In this document: positions 53,076-62,628 of the stretch, piece after piece | Numbering within the stretch: the stretch's first letter is position 1 | How the letters are laid out: the number at the start of each line of letters is the position of its first letter | Assembly: GCF_000969765.1 (NCBI RefSeq) | Contig: NZ_CP011096.1 | Span: 744,001 to 808,000 of the forward strand | Direction: 5' to 3' | Source: Mycoplasmopsis synoviae ATCC 25204 | Lineage (GTDB): Bacteria; Bacillota_I; Bacilli_A; Mycoplasmatales; Metamycoplasmataceae | Length of the DNA stretch: 64,000 bases | The notes under the pieces: generated by a model | Seen by the model: the letters and a program-made list of their open reading frames with translations, nothing else | Told to the model about the DNA's origin: nothing | The model's database searches: none | Position numbers and translations under genes: made by a program

Positions 53076-54151
53076 TGGAAACATTTAACTATTTACTTAA
53101 AAGAAATATCAAGCTTTTTCTAAGAAATAGAGCAAAATTATTTTTCTTATTTCTAGGGCCTATGATTACCTTATTTGTATTTTTCTTTTTTGTTAAAAGA
53201 AATTTCAATGTAGGAACCGTTAACACTGCTTTCTTAAATATTGAAAATCTTCCAAGAAACGTTAAAGCAGTTGTTTATCCTGAAAAATTTACCGATAATA
53301 TTTCAAACTTTTTATTTAATGCAACTTTAATATCTGGTCTTATTTCAATTACCGCATTTACCACCGCAACTCAGCTTGCGCAAAATATAGTTCACGATAA
53401 AGAAACTAGAACCCTAGATGATTTTTTTATAACTCCAACTAAAACTACAACAATAAGACTTTCATATGTTGTATTTAACTTAATATTTAATATATTAATT
53501 ACTTTATTTACATTAAGTGTTATTTATATTTATTTATTTGCAGCTTTTAAAAATTCAATAATAGTTCAGCCTAAAATATTTTTCAGTATTTTAGGCGTTA
53601 CGCTAATTAGCTGCGTGATATCTTCTATGTTTTTTGTTTTTATATTTTCATATGTAAAAACAACCGCTATATTTATGATGCTTAATGGAATGATTTCGTC
53701 TATTGGGGGATTTTTAATTGGTGGATATTTTCCAATTTCATTTCTTCCAAAAGGCCTTGCTGGTGTGCTTTCATTAATTCCACAAACCCAAGCGGGACTG
53801 CTACTAAGAAACGTAGCGCTTAATCATGATTTTATAACTGAAAGCATGAATCATTTAGATTATAACAACCTAAAATTTATGGTAGAAAATTTAGCTGACA
53901 ATACCACCAGCCAAATGTCAGTGCTTGAATATTTCAAATCAGTTATTCCTAATGAAACTGCTGCAATAAAGCAGGCAAATGATTTTGTATCGCAATTAAC
54001 AAGTGGCATAAATTCAGGAATTAAAAACAACGCACAACTTCAAATTGCAACCCAAGAAATAAGTCCAACTTTTTCGCTAGTTTATACATTGATGGGCGCT
54101 GCAACTTTTGCAACAATTTTATTTATTTTTAAAGTTTCAAAACGTAAATAA
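53075..54151 (+). CDS. ABC-2 type transporter permease
   Basis: 358 residues with six predicted helices: one near 20-40 (AKLFFLFLGPMITLFVFFFF), the rest between about 85 and 230, and a C-terminal one. The ABC-2 hallmark arrangement is VHDKETRTLDDFFITPTKTTTIRLSYVVF and FLIGGYFPISFLPKGLAGVLSLIPQTQ. A long loop of about 90 residues precedes the last helix. Coupled to its ATPase by a TAATG overlap. Confidence 0.88.
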   Translation: METFNYLLKRNIKLFLRNRAKLFFLFLGPMITLFVFFFFVKRNFNVGTVNTAFLNIENLPRNVKAVVYPEKFTDNISNFLFNATLISGLISITAFTTATQLAQNIVHDKETRTLDDFFITPTKTTTIRLSYVVFNLIFNILITLFTLSVIYIYLFAAFKNSIIVQPKIFFSILGVTLISCVISSMFFVFIFSYVKTTAIFMMLNGMISSIGGFLIGGYFPISFLPKGLAGVLSLIPQTQAGLLLRNVALNHDFITESMNHLDYNNLKFMVENLADNTTSQMSVLEYFKSVIPNETAAIKQANDFVSQLTSGINSGIKNNAQLQIATQEISPTFSLVYTLMGAATFATILFIFKVSKRK

Positions 54152-54181
54152 CTAATGTATAATTACCAAGTATTAGTTTTT

Positions 54182-54218
54182 GTAAAGAAGCGTCAATATG
54201 ACGCTTTTTACATTTTTT
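54182..54218 (+). terminator. Terminator of gpmI-ABC-2 unit
   Basis: GTAAAGAAGCGTCA pairs with TGACGCTTTTTAC (one bulge) around ATA, followed by ATTTTTT. Confidence 0.85.
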
Positions 54219-54237
54219 AATTTAAGTTAAATATTGT

Positions 54238-54243
54238 TATAAT
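54238..54243 (+). promoter_or_regulatory. -10 element for ecfA1-ecfA2-ecfT
   Basis: GTTATAATATAAC, 32 bases before ecfA1. Confidence 0.45.
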
Positions 54244-54275
54244 ATAACATACATACTTTAAGTAGGACAACCACT

Positions 54276-55076
54276 ATGATTAAACTAAATAATGTTACCT
54301 TTAGGTATAGGCCTAGTGATGAAAATCCAGCAATTAATAATGTTAGTCTTGAAATCAAAAAAGGACAATACGTTGCTATTTTAGGACATAATGGTTCTGG
54401 TAAATCAACTTTATCTAAAATTCTAGTCGCTCTTTTAAAACCTCAAAAAGGTGAGCTTTTTATTGATGGCATTCAATACTCAAAAGAAAATTTAAAAGAA
54501 ATAAGAAAAAAAATTGGAATTATTTTCCAAAATCCAGATAATCAATTCATAGGATCAACTGTTGAAGACGATATTGCATTTGGTCTTGAAAATAAAAATA
54601 TTTCAAGAGATGAAATGCGTACTAAAGTAGTTGAATACGCCAAAGTAGTTGATATGGAAAAACACCTTTCAAGAGAACCTGAATATCTTAGTGGTGGACA
54701 AAAACAAAGAGTAGCTATCGCTTCGGTATTAGCACTCGATCCTGAAGTGATAATCTTTGACGAAGTAACTTCAATGCTAGATCCGAAAGGAAAAAGCAAA
54801 GTTATTCAAATAATCAAACAAATTCAAGACGATAAAGATAAAACTTTAATTTCAATAACTCACGATATGGATGAAGCTATTTTAGCTGATACAGTGCTTG
54901 TATTTGCTAAAGGTAAATTAGTAGCAGCTGGTTCTCCTAAAGATATATTAAATGAAGAAAAAATAATAGAAATTGCAAAAATTGCATCTCCATTTATTTA
55001 TAAGATTTCAAAACATATAAATGGAATTGAACCAACATACGTAGAAGAAGAATTGATAAGTCAAATATGCAAATAA
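54276..55076 (+). CDS. ecfA1: Energy-coupling factor transporter ATPase EcfA1
   Basis: One of two ATPases of the ECF module that drives many vitamin/cofactor S-components. 266 residues: Walker A LGHNGSGKST, FQNPDNQFIGSTVEDDIAFGLEN (the ECF-type Q-loop region), LSGGQKQRVAIASVLAL, IIFDEVTSMLDPKGK and SITHDMDEA. The Walker B tail EVTSMLD is typical of EcfA1. It overlaps ecfA2 by ten bases. Confidence 0.93.
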   Translation: MIKLNNVTFRYRPSDENPAINNVSLEIKKGQYVAILGHNGSGKSTLSKILVALLKPQKGELFIDGIQYSKENLKEIRKKIGIIFQNPDNQFIGSTVEDDIAFGLENKNISRDEMRTKVVEYAKVVDMEKHLSREPEYLSGGQKQRVAIASVLALDPEVIIFDEVTSMLDPKGKSKVIQIIKQIQDDKDKTLISITHDMDEAILADTVLVFAKGKLVAAGSPKDILNEEKIIEIAKIASPFIYKISKHINGIEPTYVEEELISQICK

Positions 55077-56002
55077 AACTTAAAGACGTTAAATTTACAT
55101 TTAACCTAAAATCTTCATGAGAATTTCAGGCTTTGCATGGAATTGATTTTGAAGTTAATCAAGGTGAATATGTTGGAATTATTGGCCAAACAGGAAGCGG
55201 TAAAACAACATTAATCGAGCATTTAAATGCGCTTCTAATGCCAACTACTGGAACCGTTGAATGAATTTATAAAGACGAAGTTTTTGATAAGGCTACTAAA
55301 ACCAAAAAAGAAGTAGTAGTAACCGATGTAATCGGGCTTAAAAAGGTAAGAAAATTTAAAAAAGTTAAGCAAATTAGAAAAAGAATTGGTGTTGTTTTTC
55401 AATTTGCAGAGTATCAACTTTTTAAAGCTACTGTTTTAGAAGATATTATCTTTGGGCCGGTATCATACGGAATGGATCCTAAAGAAGCCGAAGAAAAAGC
55501 TAAAAAATATATCAAGCTAGTAGGCCTACCTGAAGAGTATCTAAAAAGAAGTCCTTTTGATTTATCAGGAGGACAAAAAAGAAGAGTAGCTCTAGCTGGA
55601 ATCTTAGCAATGGAACCTGACGTTTTAGTAGTCGACGAGCCCACCGCAGGGCTAGATCCTTGAGGAGTTAAAGAAATTTTAGATATCTTAACTCACCTTC
55701 ATGAAAGCGGAAAAACAATTATAAATGTAACTCATGATTTAGATCATGTGCTTGAAAGGGCTAAAAGAGTTATTGTTTTAAAAAATGGAAAAATAATAAA
55801 AGACGGTCAGCCTTACGAAACATTAAATGATATTGCCTTCCTTGAAGAAAATAATCTTCAACCTCCTAAGTTATTAAACTTTGTTAATAAATTAAGAGCT
55901 AAAGGCGTTAATGTTCCGAAAGTTACAAGTGAAGCTGAACTTGTTTCTTGAATTAATGATTATATGGAAACTAAAAACAAAAAAGAGGTAAGTAATGAAT
56001 AA
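55067..56002 (+). CDS. ecfA2: Energy-coupling factor transporter ATPase EcfA2
   Basis: Second ECF ATPase, 311 residues, three TGA-Trp. It carries Walker [64 protein letters not shown] and [14 protein letters not shown] Lys/Val-rich insert of about 20 residues follows the Walker A region ([20 protein letters not shown]), longer than usual. It overlaps ecfT by eight bases. Confidence 0.93.
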
Positions 56003-56876
56003 TTCATTTGGTCGTTATTTACCAGGTAAAGGTTTTATTTACAATTTTGATCCTAGAGCAAAAATTGTAGTAGCAATTTTATATCTTGTTTTAATTTTCT
56101 TTGTTCATCATTTTATTGACATGGCAGTTATTACAATTCCTATAATTTTTGTCTACATTTTTACTTACAAAAAAGTAATTCCGCTGCTTAGCCTTATGAG
56201 ATTTCCTGCGTTAATTGCTGGAATTATATTTCTAGTTAATATCTACGTTATTAGAGAAAATGATGTTCACGAAAGTAAATATCACGCTGATTTATTTTTA
56301 GCATTTACTAAATTTAAAGAAAATAATTTCGGGATATCAATTCTTTCACTAAATAAATCAATTGCGATTTTTTGAAGAATTTATATCATGATATTAATCA
56401 CAACTATATTAACTAATTCAACTCGTCCAGTTCTACTTACAAAGGCAATTGAAGATATTATTTGACCTTTAAAATTTGTCTTTGTTCCAGTGCATATTAT
56501 CGCGATGATAATAACTATTGCGCTTAGATTTATTCCTACAATGCTTGATGAAGCTAAAAGAATAATGAAAGCTCAATCATCAAGAGGAATTGACTTTAAA
56601 AACGGGCACTTCAACGAAAAAACAACGGCCTTTACTACTCTTGTTATTCCGCTTTTTGTATCATCGTTTGCTAAAGCAGAAGATCTATCAAATGCAATGG
56701 AAACTAGAGGATATGATCCATATGGTAAAAGAACAAAATACCGTGAATTAAAATTCAAATTTCTAGATTTTGTAATTTTATTTGCACTTCTTCTTTTATT
56801 TACCTTTGTAATAGTTAATATGTTTAATCCTGGTGGTTATCTTCCTTCTTGATATTTATCAACAATAATTAAATAA
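55995..56876 (+). CDS. ecfT: Energy-coupling factor transporter transmembrane protein EcfT
   Basis: The membrane scaffold that couples EcfA1/A2 to S-components. 293 residues with helices near 25-60, 70-90, 130-150 and 165-185, plus a C-terminal one. The two cytosolic coupling helices carry the family motif in IMKAQSSRGID and AMETRGYDP (the A-R-G signatures). The frame is completed by TGA-Trp at 56850. S-components are not in the window. Confidence 0.93.
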
Positions 56877-56881
56877 ATAAA

Positions 56882-56909
56882 AAATAGGCCTTTTGCCTAT
56901 TTATTTTTT
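56882..56909. terminator. Terminator after ecfT
   Basis: AAATAGGC and GCCTATTT form an eight-bp stem with a CTTTT loop, followed on the plus strand by ATTTTTT. It sits between convergent ecfT and the lipoprotein gene and may serve both. Confidence 0.8.
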
Positions 56910-56913
56910 GCTT

Positions 56914-58638
56914 TTAAGCACCTTCTGGAAATAGCGCTGTTTTGAATTTAGTTGATCCTGAATTGTAAACTAAACGAAGTTGATCTCTATATGAAGAAGT
57001 TTGGTTTGGAAACTTAGTTTTATCGGTTCCATCGATTAAGTTATAAGCTTCAACTCTTCCGATTTTTTCCATTTGAGTAAATGGAATTACAAAGATGTTA
57101 AATATTCTTCATTCACCTAATTCAGGACGCTCACTATCGCTAGCTGTTACAAATGAATTATCCTTTGAGTTAAAAATTCCTAATGAAAGCCCTTGTGTAT
57201 CAGTAACTAACGCTCCTGATACACCACCGCTGACATCAACTGGAGTTGTAACTTTATATTGATATCCATAGAAATATAAAGTTTTATTGTTAAAGCTTGC
57301 TTGAATTATTTTTCTACCATCTTGAAGAGTAATTGCTGATTCTTTTCCAAGTTGAGTTCTATCGAATCTAAATAAGCTTTGGAACTTAGGATATACATCT
57401 CATCCTTTTTCTTGAAGTTTATTTGGCTCACCTGCTTCTTGTCAAATTGAAGCGTAAATTCCAAATCCTTCATTTTGTTGAATTAATGGAAATCCATATA
57501 GATTTACTCATCTAGGAGTATCTACATATTTAGTTTCTAAGAAATCTTTTTCTTGTTGAGTTAGCGATGAAGCAAAACTTTGCAGTTGCTCTGGAGTTGT
57601 AGGTCTTTTGTAAATTAAATTAGTTGCTTCGTATTTATCTTTAACATTTAATGATGTTGAAAAGTCAAAGTTAAATGGAGTACCTGCAAGGTGGTTGTAT
57701 AGCGTTGTTTTTTTGCCTAAAGCAATTTGATTATCAACTGCTGCTACTGCATTTTTAAGTTTTTCAATAAAGCGATCATTATTTGCTTTTCTTTTTGCAG
57801 CTACTTCGTCTGATACAGTTTGCACAACTGTATTTGAGCCATTAGTACTTGTAGATATTTCTGCTCTTAAGTTAGGATTGAAAAAGAAGTTTGGATTATT
57901 TTGAATATCGTTAAAGTCAACGTCTCACTCAAGTACTGAAAAGTCAGTATATAAATCTTTATCAGGCGCAATTACTTGATTTAATTCTTCAGATCTTTTT
58001 ACAAAGTTACGTGCATGTCAAAATACTTTGAATTTATTTGTTTCAGATAAAACTGAAGTTTCATAATAGTTTCTTCCAGTAGTTGCATTTCTATCATTTG
58101 GATTAGTCCCAACTGCTGCTCTAATGGTAAATCCAATTGGACGATTTTCTGCTGCAACATCATTTTGTGCAACGTTTTCGTTAACATTTTGTGCAGTTAC
58201 TATTCCAGCAGCAACGTGGAAGTTTGTTCCAAAAAACATTTTATATTGAGTGTCACTTACTTTTTGATAGTCAAGAAGTCACATAGTTCCAACGTAGCTA
58301 GCTTGCGGATTTGGCATTCCAACATATAAGCTAAAAGATCTATCAGCGATAGCTTTTAGCGCGTCAAAGTTGGTTGGGTAATTATCTTTATCTGATCCTT
58401 TTTCGGCAGGATTATAAATAAGAGAATTGTGTTCTTTAACATAAGCATCAAATGCTTTTTGATCTACAAGCGAACTACTAGGATTTGTAGGAGCTTTTGG
58501 ATTATCTTGCTGTCCTTGTTTTTTTTCTCCATCTTTTTTATCATCTGCGACGGGAGCTCCACAAGATATAGCTATTGCTGTTGTTAAAGTTACCAAACTA
58601 GTTGGTACTATTAACTTTTTTAGTCATTTTAATTTCAT
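56914..58638 (-). CDS. DUF31-type lipoprotein with trypsin-like serine protease motifs
   Basis: 574-residue surface lipoprotein: signal MKLKWLKKLIVPTSLVTLTT, lipobox AISC, then a Lys/Asp/Gln-rich linker. The body resembles mycoplasma DUF31 proteins. A chymotrypsin-like triad can be placed: His141 in GTNFHVAAG, Asp232 in TDFSVLEWD, and Ser474 in SGGVSGALVTD. The spacing (about 90 and 240 residues) and GxSG context fit an S1-like fold with insertions. DUF31 domains occur in mycoplasma immunoglobulin proteases; proteolysis of host proteins is possible but unproven. A (TTA)6 tract lies just upstream. Seven or so TGA-Trp codons. Confidence 0.85.
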
Positions 58639-58665
58639 AAAATCCTTAATTTAAAATATTGTTAG

Positions 58666-58683
58666 TTATTATTATTATTATTA
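58666..58683 (-). repeat. (TTA)6 trinucleotide tract upstream of the DUF31 lipoprotein
   Basis: Six perfect TTA units (TAA on the coding strand), 28-45 bases before the start codon. On the minus strand the tract directly follows GTAAAAT, a possible -10. Length variation would alter the leader or promoter spacing. Confidence 0.85.
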
Positions 58684-58738
58684 TTTTACAAAAAGCACAA
58701 AGATATATGCTCTTTATAAAATAAACATAACTTTATAA

Positions 58739-58812
58739 TGGCGGGAGTTAAAGGAATCGAACCCTTATCATCGGTTTTGGAGACCGATATACTGCCATTG
58801 TACTAAACTCCC
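58739..58812 (-). tRNA. tRNA-Trp (anticodon CCA)
   Basis: A full cloverleaf can be drawn. The acceptor GGGAGTT pairs with AACTCCC, the D stem is GTAC/GTAT, and the anticodon stem TCGGT/ACCGA has loop CTCCAAA (anticodon CCA). The T arm is AAGGG-TTCGATT-CCTTT, followed by discriminator G and an encoded CCA end. It reads UGG; a separate UCA tRNA must decode the many UGA codons. It lies between ychF and the DUF31 lipoprotein, all on the minus strand. Confidence 0.95.
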
Positions 58813-58823
58813 AAAATAAAAAA

Positions 58824-59921
58824 TTATTTACCAAACTTAAAGTTACAAATATCGCCATCTTGCATTACGTAACTTTTACCTTCAAGTCTTAATTTTCCAG
58901 CGCTTCTAGCGTTAGCTTCACCGCCATGTTCAATAAAGTCTTTATATGAAATTACTTCAGCTTTAATGAATTTTTTCTCGAAGTCGCTGTGAATAATTCC
59001 AGCGCATTTAGGTGCTAGTGAATTTTTTAAATAAACTCAAGCTCTAACTTCAACTACTCCAGCAGTAAAATAAGTTTCAAGCTGTAAAAGTGAAAAAGCT
59101 TTTTTAGTTAGTGATTCGATTCCGCTTTCGCTGATGTTGTATAGTGCTAGCATTTCTAATTTTTCTTCATCGCTTAAATCAATTAATTCTGATTCAATTT
59201 GCGCGCAAATTGGAACAACTTTTTCGTACTCTTTTAAAGATGATTTAAATTTGTTAAAAATTTCATCACTATTAATATTTTGAAGTTGTTCTGGTTTTAC
59301 ATTAGCTACATATAAAATTGGTTTAAAGCTTAAAAGATGATAACCATTAATTATCTTTTTTTCTTCATCGCTAAAATCTAGCTCTCTTGCTGGAATATTT
59401 TCCTCTAGCGCTTTTTTAATTCTCTGTGAGATAGATTTTTCTAGAAGGGCAAATTTATCTCTTGCTTTAGCTTTCTTTTCAACTCTATTTAAAATATTAT
59501 TAACAGTTTCTAAATCAGCAAGCAGAAGCTCTAAATTAATATCTTCTTTATCTCTAATTGGATCTATTGAATTTGACACGTGCAAAATATTTTTATCTTC
59601 AAAACATCTAACCACGTGTATAATTGCATCAACTTCACGAATATTGCTTAAAAACTTATTACCAAGACCTTCTCCTTTAGAAGCTCCTTTAACAAGACCT
59701 GCAATATCGACAAAATCAAAAGTTGCATAAACGATTTTATTTGGCTTGATAATTTTAGCTATTTCATTTAATCTTTTATCTACAACTGAAACTGTAGAAA
59801 TATTAGGTTCAATTGTAGTAAAAGCATAGTTGCTTGATTCAACTTGTTTTTTTGTTAGGGCTTTAAATAAAGTAGACTTCCCAACATTAGGTAGTCCTAC
59901 AATTCCAGCTTTTAATGACAT
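58824..59921 (-). CDS. ychF: Redox-/ribosome-associated P-loop ATPase YchF (Obg family)
   Basis: 365 residues, normal family length. G1 GLPNVGKSTLF at 9-19, TTIEPN, G3 DIAGLVKGASKGEGLGN, and the NxxE-type G4 (VANVKPE) that makes YchF prefer ATP over GTP. The C-terminal TGS domain (AEVISYKDFIEHGGEANARS, then DGDICNFKF) is reached through TGA-Trp at 59037. YchF binds ribosomes and modulates stress responses. Confidence 0.94.
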
Positions 59922-59979
59922 AAATTATCTCCAATATAAAATAACTAATTAATTATACTAAAGAGTAAAATAATAAATT

Positions 59980-60837
59980 ATGAAATTAATTTCAACAGAT
60001 AAAGAAATTCAGAATTTAATTAACTGATATCCAGGGCATATGGCTAAGTCTTTTAAAGAATTAAAAGAACTAGCTTCACTTGCTAATTTATTTATTATCG
60101 TTTTAGATGCAAGGTGTCCTATTAGTTCTTATAATTCTGATTTTGATTTAATTTCACCACAAAAACCAAGGCTATATATCATTAACAAATCAGATTTAAT
60201 GGATAAAGCCAAAAAAGATCAAATTAATAATTTTTATAAAGATAAAAATTTGCTTTGAGTTAGTTTAAGAAAACAATCAAGCAAAAAAATTATCTTCAAT
60301 AAAATAAATGAAATCTTTAAAGATAAAATTAAAAAAGATAAAGAAAAAGGTTTGCTACAAACTAGAATTAAAGCCTTTGTAGTTGGGATTCCTAACTCTG
60401 GAAAATCAACTCTTATTAATTTTTTAAGTTCAAAAAATAGTTTAAAAGTAGCTAATATGCCTGGAGTTACTAAAGCCAATAAATGAACTACAAAAGATAA
60501 TTATTTCTTTTTAGATACTCCTGGAATTTTACTTCCTAAATTTAAAGACCAAGAAATCGCAATCAAGCTTATTGCAATTAATTCAATTAGAAATGAAATT
60601 TTTAGTTCTAAGTTTTTAGCAAGTCAACTTTTTAGACTTCTTTCTAAATACTATCCAAATGTTTTAACTGATTTAAATTTAAAACCATGCTATAGCGAAG
60701 AAGAAATTCTTGCAAATTTTGAAGAATATGCAAGAATGCATAATTTTTATTTAAAAGAAAAAAACTTAGATTTAAACAAAGCTTATATTAAATTTATTAA
60801 TTTTGTTCAAAATCTAAGTGGAGTAACTTATGATTAA
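59980..60837 (+). CDS. rbgA: Ribosome biogenesis GTPase RbgA (YlqF)
   Basis: RbgA is a circularly permuted GTPase for late 50S assembly. 285 residues; WYPGHMAKSFKEL (TGA-Trp) is the N-terminal signature. G4 INKSDLMD precedes G1 GIPNSGKSTLINFL, then MPGVTKANKW and DTPGILLPKF, the permuted order G4-G5-G1-G2-G3. The C-terminal ANTAR-like domain follows. The start at 59980 lies in the 58-base divergent gap with ychF; its stop overlaps the next gene tail-to-tail. Confidence 0.93.
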
Positions 60838-61595
60838 TCAAAATCATATGTATAAGTTACTTTAAGAAGCGAAAAATAATTAGGGACTTCTTTAGTTACT
60901 AATTTATAAAAATCTCTTGAATGATTTCTTTGAAAATAATGACAAACTTCATGTACTACAATTGCATAAATAACTTCTTCTGGAAACATATATAAATCTA
61001 AATTAAAAATTAGTTTATATATGTTTTTTGTTTTATTTTGCGAATTAATTCCTCAAGCTGAAATTTTAGTTTTAATTTCTAGTTTTATTTTGTTTAACGC
61101 AATAGGAGCGTTTAATTTTTCAAAAGCTTTAGGTAGAAGTTTTTCTTTTAATAATTTTAAAAGTTCATCTTCTAAAAATTTATCTATTGCTTTTTGAATA
61201 TTGTTTTTTGCGTTTATTACTTTGTAATAATTTAAATCATTTTCATTTTTAAAAATAAAGATAAAGCTTTTTTTATTAACGTTTTGAATTTGATAAAAAT
61301 ATTTAATTCCAAATAAATAAAAGTAATTATTTTTTATTAAATTGTTTTTGTTATCGACATAAAATGATTTATGTAAATATTTGTAATATTTTTCAAAAAA
61401 TTTAAGTATTTCTTTTTTCTTTAAATACTTTTCATCAAAGTCATTAACAGCTGAAATAACTTCCAAATTACGATTAAAAATTCTAGTTTTATAATATAAA
61501 TATTTCATCCTTGATGAAACTTTATATAAGTAATTAAAGCTTTCATTTTCATTATATTGAAAGCTTTTTTTAACTGTTAAATTTTTATTATCCAT
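60834..61595 (-). CDS. YgjP-type (M48-like) metallopeptidase
   Basis: 253 residues. The C-terminal domain shows IYAIVVHEVCHYFQRNHSRDF: HExxH plus a third His, the zinc pattern of YgjP/SprT-like domains. It is preceded by the typical KTKISAWGINSQNKTKNIYKLIFNLDLYMFP (TGA-Trp). The N-terminal about 130 residues are Lys/Tyr/Phe/Asn-rich and match the poorly conserved YgjP front half. Substrate unknown. It ends overlapping rbgA by four bases and is divergent from the HAD gene. Confidence 0.82.
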
Positions 61596-61617
61596 AACCG
61601 TAAAATTTATTATTTAT

Positions 61618-61623
61618 TATAAT
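61618..61623 (+). promoter_or_regulatory. -10 element for the 61631 HAD gene (leaderless arrangement)
   Basis: TATAAT ends seven bases before the ATG at 61631, so transcription should start at or next to the A of ATG. No Shine-Dalgarno is present. Confidence 0.55.
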
Positions 61624-61630
61624 ATAGTTT

Positions 61631-62440
61631 ATGTTTAAACCAAGTGCGATTTTTATCGATTTAGATCATACATCTTTAGATGCTAGAGTTAATAATAAAT
61701 CTGTTTTTTCAGAAAAAAATAGAAAAGCAATAATAGAAATAAATAAAGAAATTCCTATTGTTATTTCAACTGGTAGAGGCTTCACTAGCGCTACCAAAGA
61801 AATAATAGATTCAGTTAATTTAAATAGCTATGTGCTTTGAAATGGAGCTAAAGTTGTAGTTGATAACGAGGAAGTTTTTTTAAAAGAAATACCACAAGAA
61901 ATTGCTATTGAAATATTTGATGAAATTGCAAAATTTAAATCAGTTATGGTTTTAAATTCTGATTTTAAAAACCAAAGTTATTTTGCTTGAAAATCACTTA
62001 GATTTGTTCTTAAACTTCTTAGATTTGATAGCCTTAAAAAATACGATGAATTCGATAGAGAAAGCACTATTTTTAAATTTATTGTCTTTGATTTAAGAAA
62101 AGAAAAGCTTTTTAAAATTCGCAAACATTTAGAAGAAAAATTTGGAAATTTTGTAACTATTACAGAATCTGGAAATAAAAATAATATTTTAGAAATTTCT
62201 GCTAAAGGTGTTTCTAAGGCAAGTGGAAATAAAATTTTCTGCGAACATAAAAATATTGATGTAACTCGTGCTATTCATTTAGGAGATGCCATGAATGATG
62301 CATCTTGTGTTGGTGTTTTAGGAAAAACTATCGCCTTTGCTAACGCTTCAGATGCCTTTAAAAAAGTTGCCGATGAAGTGCTTCCTTATACTTATGAAAA
62401 TGCAGGGCTTGCAAGGTTTTTAGAGCAATTTAAAAAGTAA
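61631..62440 (+). CDS. HAD-family (Cof-type) phosphatase
   Basis: 269 residues: motif I FIDLDHTSLD (DxDxT kept, with His instead of the usual Gly), motif II VISTGRG, motif III Lys in KGVSKASG, motif IV IHLGDAMNDASCV. IIB-type cap between. Paralogue of the 23916 protein but distant from it. Substrate unknown. Probably leaderless mRNA. Confidence 0.86.
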
Positions 62441-62460
62441 ATTATTTTTGAAAAATTTAA

Positions 62461-62466
62461 TATAAT
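62461..62466 (+). promoter_or_regulatory. -10 element for tuf
   Basis: TTTAATATAATTAATAATG: TATAAT with a purine start about seven bases on, giving a leader of about 155 bases. Confidence 0.5.
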
Positions 62467-62477
62467 TAATAATGCTA

Positions 62478-62560
62478 TTTTGGCGCACATTTTTGTAAAA
62501 CTTTTTATGGACAGGACTTAGTTGAAAGGCTAAGCATTTGGTTGGTTTTAGCGCTAAAAC
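62478..62560 (+). ncRNA. Structured leader RNA of tuf
   Basis: TTTTGGCGC (62478-62486) pairs with GCGCTAAAA (62551-62559, one G-U). Inside it TAAAAC (62496-62501) pairs with GTTTTA (62545-62550), stacking directly on the right side. CTTAG/CTAAG (62517-62521 with 62530-62534) caps the structure. A micro-ORF ATGGACAGGACTTAG lies within (62507-62521). No terminator follows; 62561-62613 is AT-rich single strand before AGAAAGGA. Confidence 0.5.
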
Positions 62561-62628
62561 TTAAATTTTATAAATACATAAATACATTAAATTCAATTTA
62601 AATTAATTTTTAAAAAGAAAGGATTAAA

